Position numbers and translations under genes: made by a program
Assembly (NCBI GenBank): GCA_002307035.1
Contig: DBTL01000031.1
Location: 1-7,771 of the forward strand
Direction: 5' to 3'
DNA: 7,771 nucleotides
Source: Bacteroides sp. UBA1317
GTDB taxonomy: Bacteria > Bacteroidota > Bacteroidia > Bacteroidales > Bacteroidaceae
The notes under the pieces: generated by a model
What the model was told of the DNA's origin: nothing
The model's input: only the letters and a program-made list of their open reading frames with translations
Databases searched by the model: none
Part shown: positions 5,152-7,771 of the stretch, one piece after another
Layout: each line of letters begins with the position of its first letter
Numbering within the stretch: position 1 is the stretch's first letter

Positions 5152-7017
5152 ATGAAGAAAACGGCGAAAAATGCAAAAAAATGGCTCCTGATCGCAATCG
5201 CTCTTATGCTTATCAGCATGATAGGCACATCGGCAATGCAAACCTGCGGGGGTAGAATTACAATCAAAGAGTTGTCATGGGAAAGCACGGCCGGTCATCA
5301 ACTCAGCGCATATCTCTATAAACCGAAATCAGCAACCGCTAAAAATCCTGCTCCGGCAATCGTTACTGTCGAAGGCTGGTACAACAACAAATCGATGCAG
5401 GATTTGTACTCCATTGAGCTTGCAAGAAGAGGCTATGTCGTTCTTGCGTTAGATATGCAGGGACACGGTGATTCCGAAGCGCTTACATGGGAAAAGTTGT
5501 ACAGTGATGCAAGTGGTGAAAACTCAGCTGTAGAACTTGCGGCGTCTCTGCCCTATGTCGACAGCAAAAAAATTGGTATCACCGGACATTCCAGCGGCGG
5601 TGATATGATGGGTGCCGCAATTGCCATGGACAACCAGAGAAAAGTTCCTCTGATTGCTGCTGCTCTCTATCAGGCCTCCATTCCGTTTGACGACACGGGA
5701 GTTGACCACAGAGGAGACTTCGGTAGCCGCAACGTCGGCATTGTTGCTGACCAGTATGATGAATTTTTCTTTTATGGCGGCTTTGGCCTCACTAGTATTG
5801 CCGGGACTCCTGACGTAAAGGATGTGCCGCGAAACTTCCTTAAAAACAATGAGGCGAAAAATTTTCTTAACTTTAACGAAGGCGCGGCAGGCTTCAAAGG
5901 CGAGCCAAAATCCGACACTTACTATTCTAAAAACATCAATGGAACCACTGCCAATAGAGTGATGTATACGCCTGCGATAACCCATCCACGGGTAACCTTT
6001 TCATCCGTATGCGTTTCACATGCCGTGGATTTCTTTGAAAAATCCCTTGGCGCTCCGCGACCGATAGCTTCCAACAATCAGATTTGGCTTTGGAAGACTG
6101 CATTTAACACGATAGGACTCATCGGATTCTTCATGTTTCTGGCTGCTTTTACGATTGTTATGCTTGGTAGCAGGTATTTTGAATGTCTTAAAACTGCAGA
6201 GACAGCGCAACCTATCGCTCGTCCAGCTGGTAAAGGGAAGGCATGGTTCTGGGGAACACTCATTATCAGTGCGCTTTTCTCTGGCTATAGCTTTAAGGTG
6301 ATACTTGATAAGATCCTTACCAAGAAAACAATCATCGGCTTTCTCCCGCAAACCAGTACACTTTCGGTGGGCATATGGTGCGTTGTCTGCGGCATTTTCG
6401 CCGTAATTCTGATGTGGTTATTTTACAACTATTACGGAAAGAGTAACGGTATATCTGTTCAGGAACGAGGAGTAATGATGGGGAAGGAAATCTTCTGGAA
6501 AACCATCTGGCTCGCGCTCTTGACGATCTGCGTTGCTTTTGGGATTTTGTTTTTTGCCGATTACTTCTTCAAGGCCGACTTCCGTTTCTATGTGGTTGCA
6601 CTCCGTACATTTAAATCTGATACTGCTCTTATCGCATTACGTTTCTTGCCGTTTTTCCTTGTATTCTATGTGATCAACTCCATCTCCATTAACTGCTTCA
6701 ACTACAATGAACTCGGCGGGAAAAAGTGGGTTAACATTGTTGTTCTGGCCATCTTCAATGCTCTCGGAGTAATTGGATATGACATCATTCAGTATGGGAC
6801 TTTCTTTGCCAATGGCAAGACGGCTTTCAGAGGTACGCTTGGTCTTGGTATCAGCGGTATATGGGCGTACCCTACGATATTCTTTCTGTTTGCCACGCCA
6901 TTTATAACAAGAGCAATTTATAAACACACGAAAAACCCATATATCGGCGGGATTATTAATGCTATTGTCGTAACCATAATGTGCTGTGCCAATACCGCTA
7001 CGGTCCTCGGCTCGTAA
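5152..7017 (+). CDS. Membrane-anchored alpha/beta hydrolase with C-terminal multi-span domain
   Basis: The 621-residue protein begins MKKTAKNAKKW followed by a hydrophobic segment (residues 11-28), a signal peptide or anchor. Residues about 35-300 are an alpha/beta hydrolase of the dienelactone hydrolase/S9-S15 peptidase-like group: PAIVTVEGWYNNK (strand and oxyanion region), ARRGYVVLALDMQGHGDSE, the nucleophile elbow GITGHSSGGD with Ser147, and a late THPRVTFS with His278 as probable catalytic histidine, followed by AVDFFEKSLG as is usual for the fold's last helix. The catalytic acid is not certain; Asp200 or Asp203 in VADQYDEFF are candidates. Residues about 311-619 contain about eight hydrophobic segments (near 311-338, 365-384, 405-427, 449-471, 492-514, 526-548, 565-586 and 597-619). 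With the N-terminal helix the catalytic domain would face outside. Plausible substrates are esters, peptides or lipids, but none can be named. GC content looks higher than in gldA-dhaKL, hinting at a different history. No frame damage is seen. Confidence 0.85.
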   Translation: MKKTAKNAKKWLLIAIALMLISMIGTSAMQTCGGRITIKELSWESTAGHQLSAYLYKPKSATAKNPAPAIVTVEGWYNNKSMQDLYSIELARRGYVVLALDMQGHGDSEALTWEKLYSDASGENSAVELAASLPYVDSKKIGITGHSSGGDMMGAAIAMDNQRKVPLIAAALYQASIPFDDTGVDHRGDFGSRNVGIVADQYDEFFFYGGFGLTSIAGTPDVKDVPRNFLKNNEAKNFLNFNEGAAGFKGEPKSDTYYSKNINGTTANRVMYTPAITHPRVTFSSVCVSHAVDFFEKSLGAPRPIASNNQIWLWKTAFNTIGLIGFFMFLAAFTIVMLGSRYFECLKTAETAQPIARPAGKGKAWFWGTLIISALFSGYSFKVILDKILTKKTIIGFLPQTSTLSVGIWCVVCGIFAVILMWLFYNYYGKSNGISVQERGVMMGKEIFWKTIWLALLTICVAFGILFFADYFFKADFRFYVVALRTFKSDTALIALRFLPFFLVFYVINSISINCFNYNELGGKKWVNIVVLAIFNALGVIGYDIIQYGTFFANGKTAFRGTLGLGISGIWAYPTIFFLFATPFITRAIYKHTKNPYIGGIINAIVVTIMCCANTATVLGS

Positions 7018-7029
7018 AATAGAAATTAT

Positions 7030-7064
7030 AGGGGCATGCCGTGCTAACGGTTCGGCGTGCCCCT
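7030..7064 (+). terminator. GC-rich hairpin after the hydrolase gene
   Basis: AGGGGCATGCCG (7030-7041) pairs with CGGCGTGCCCCT (7053-7064) over 12 positions, with one G-T wobble and an 11-base loop, starting 12 bases after the hydrolase stop. Stem strength and position fit a transcription terminator, but the expected T-run is absent (GGCAAATTCT follows), so efficiency is uncertain. It could instead be a 3'-end stabilising structure. Confidence 0.6.
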
Positions 7065-7085
7065 GGCAAATTCTAATGCTATAAT

Positions 7086-7330
7086 GACTTGTTAGGGCCG
7101 AGTTTAGGCGGTTACATCATTAAAAATTTAGATTACGGCTTATTTTTTTCATCAATATCTCGATTGGAATCCTTGGTATAGTTATTGTTTTATATTGTTA
7201 GGAGAATCGGAATTATGCCCTGCTAAAGGCCTTGATTGGGTGGGGTGCCTAATCACCAGCGTCGGTTTGGGATGTATGTTATATGTATTGGGAAAGACAA
7301 CATCGATTGGGGCGACCTAAAACACGAGGC
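7086..7330 (+). pseudogene. Frameshifted relic of a DHA2-family drug transporter (EmrB-like)
   Basis: Four successive pieces in shifting frames line up with the middle of 14-segment MFS drug exporters. Bases 7086-7136 read LLGPSLGGYIIKNLD, which contains antiporter motif C (G-P-x-L-G-G) of segment 5. Bases 7136-7198 read RLIFFINISIGILGIVIVLY, the usual IFFINIPIGIL segment 6, then stop. Bases 7198-7296 read GESELCPAKGLDWVGCLI and TSVGLGCMLYVLGK, equivalent to the FDWLGFLL segment 7 region. From 7296 a further shift gives DNIDWGDLKHEAEAS. At least three frameshifts and missing 5' and 3' parts (the family has about 470-510 residues) show that it is dead. The relic ends near the 3' end of the opposing gene, probably at a deletion junction. 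Family assignment is from motif order and is fairly secure. Confidence 0.75.
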
Positions 7331-7343
7331 AGAGGCATCTGCC
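7328..7343. repeat. 6-bp hairpin at the end of the transporter relic
   Basis: GGCAGA pairs with TCTGCC around a GGCA loop. On the minus strand it lies just downstream of the stop of the unidentified right-edge gene. There is no T-run, so terminator function is doubtful. Confidence 0.3.
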
Positions 7344-7358
7344 CATAAACCGACTGAA

Positions 7359-7771
7359 TTACCTTATATCAGTCACCTGATATATGAGATCTACGCCTTG
7401 TTCCATAGTGTTTGGATTTAAATCCTTAATGTTAATCATATTATTATAATAACGGTTGGTTTGACCGTCCATCAACTCGACATATTGCTCTTGAGGTATG
7501 TTATAGATGGAATAAGAACAAGCTACTTGTAAAAGATCATCGGTCCGGCCATTGATACAAATGAAATGATATCCGAGTTCATTTCCGGCTAGGAATTTAA
7601 CGTCTTTAACAATCGGCAATATAATGACGGCATGGGTAAAATTAAAATTTTTAATGCTTTCTAAGCTAATATTTTTCACAGAGAATTGATGGTCGTTATC
7701 TGATAATATTTCAAATGCTTCGGTGATTAATTTGTTATAATGGGTCTTCATCACTTCTTCTAAATCCCAGG
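7359..7771 (-). CDS. Unidentified protein, C-terminal part (runs off the window)
   Basis: A minus-strand frame is open from the right edge to TAA at 7361-7359. Internal GTG 7754 and ATG 7751 could be starts, but the frame continues upstream to the edge as WDLEEVMKTHYNKLITEAFE, which reads like a continuous helix, and there is no clear ribosome binding site there, so the gene most likely starts outside the window. About 137 residues are visible. The first part is helical (EVMKTHYNKLITEAFEILSD). The middle alternates short hydrophobic stretches (FTHAVIILPIV, ELGYHFICINGRTDDLLQVA) typical of a mixed alpha/beta domain. The end is polar (DGQTNRYYNNMINIKDLNP). There is no signal peptide, membrane segment or catalytic motif that I recognise, so I assign no function. 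Its 3' end faces the transporter relic. Confidence 0.6.
   Translation of the reverse strand, partial: WDLEEVMKTHYNKLITEAFEILSDNDHQFSVKNISLESIKNFNFTHAVIILPIVKDVKFLAGNELGYHFICINGRTDDLLQVACSYSIYNIPQEQYVELMDGQTNRYYNNMINIKDLNPNTMEQGVDLIYQVTDIR
7365..7384 (-). repeat. 8-bp perfect hairpin at the 3' end of the right-edge gene
   Basis: TATATCAG (7365-7372) and CTGATATA (7377-7384) pair perfectly around a 4-base loop. The stem covers the last codons of the minus-strand gene. It may help end or stabilise that transcript, but there is no T-run after it. Confidence 0.4.

Noticed and set aside
5524..6927. Several minus-strand frames (61-153 codons) inside the hydrolase gene
   Set aside because: All lie antisense to the intact hydrolase and read as shadow translations with no recognisable domains.
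7236..7421. 61-codon + strand frame as a gene
   Set aside because: Its middle (KDNIDWGDLKH) is one frame of the DHA2 transporter relic, and its tail overlaps the opposing gene, so it is a chimera of debris and not a gene.
1..7771. CRISPR arrays, tRNA or rRNA genes
   Set aside because: No regularly spaced repeats and no cloverleaf or conserved rRNA stretches were seen on either strand.

Overview
The window looks like a chromosomal stretch from a low-to-medium GC Bacillota (Clostridia or Negativicutes type). Ribosome binding sites are strongly purine-rich, spacers are AT-rich, and the glycerol genes and transposase relic resemble those of anaerobic Firmicutes. The genus cannot be fixed from this sequence alone.

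Layout, left to right. (1) Bases 1-119 hold the last 38 codons of an unidentified + strand gene, probably encoding a membrane protein. Its stop codon abuts the stop of the next gene. (2) A minus-strand regulator (120-1073) joins a PocR-type sensory domain to an AraC-type DNA-binding domain. (3) Directly upstream of it lies a broken piece of an IS110-family transposase gene (about 1088-1237) with some leader sequence, so the regulator's upstream region is now IS-derived. (4) An AT-rich gap (about 1320-1799) has no convincing gene. It carries a perfect 10-bp inverted repeat whose arms resemble Rex half-sites. (5) Two intact + strand genes form an operon: glycerol dehydrogenase gldA (1800-2927) and a single-chain dihydroxyacetone kinase with fused DhaK and DhaL domains (2945-4711). 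(6) Bases 4712-5094 contain a good sigma-A-like promoter followed by a 48-codon relic of an FAD-dependent glycerol-3-phosphate dehydrogenase (GlpA-like). (7) Bases 5152-7017 encode an alpha/beta hydrolase joined to about eight C-terminal membrane segments, followed by a long GC-rich hairpin. (8) Bases 7086-7330 are a multiply frameshifted relic of a DHA2-family (EmrB-like, 14-segment) drug transporter. (9) A minus-strand gene of unknown function (7359-7771) runs off the right edge.

Function. GldA oxidises glycerol to dihydroxyacetone with NAD+, and the kinase phosphorylates it with ATP to the glycolytic intermediate DHAP. Together they make the oxidative branch of anaerobic glycerol use. The divergent PocR/AraC protein is the obvious candidate activator, but this is inferred from position and family. 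The GlpA-like relic suggests that the alternative route (glycerol kinase plus glycerol-3-phosphate dehydrogenase) once had a gene here that has decayed. Three gaps between intact genes hold dead gene fragments (IS110 transposase, GlpA, DHA2 transporter), so the locus appears to be shaped by insertion, deletion and decay around a preserved gldA-dhaKL core. I did not find a clearly new multi-gene system. The least explained intact items are the hydrolase-membrane protein and the unidentified right-edge gene.
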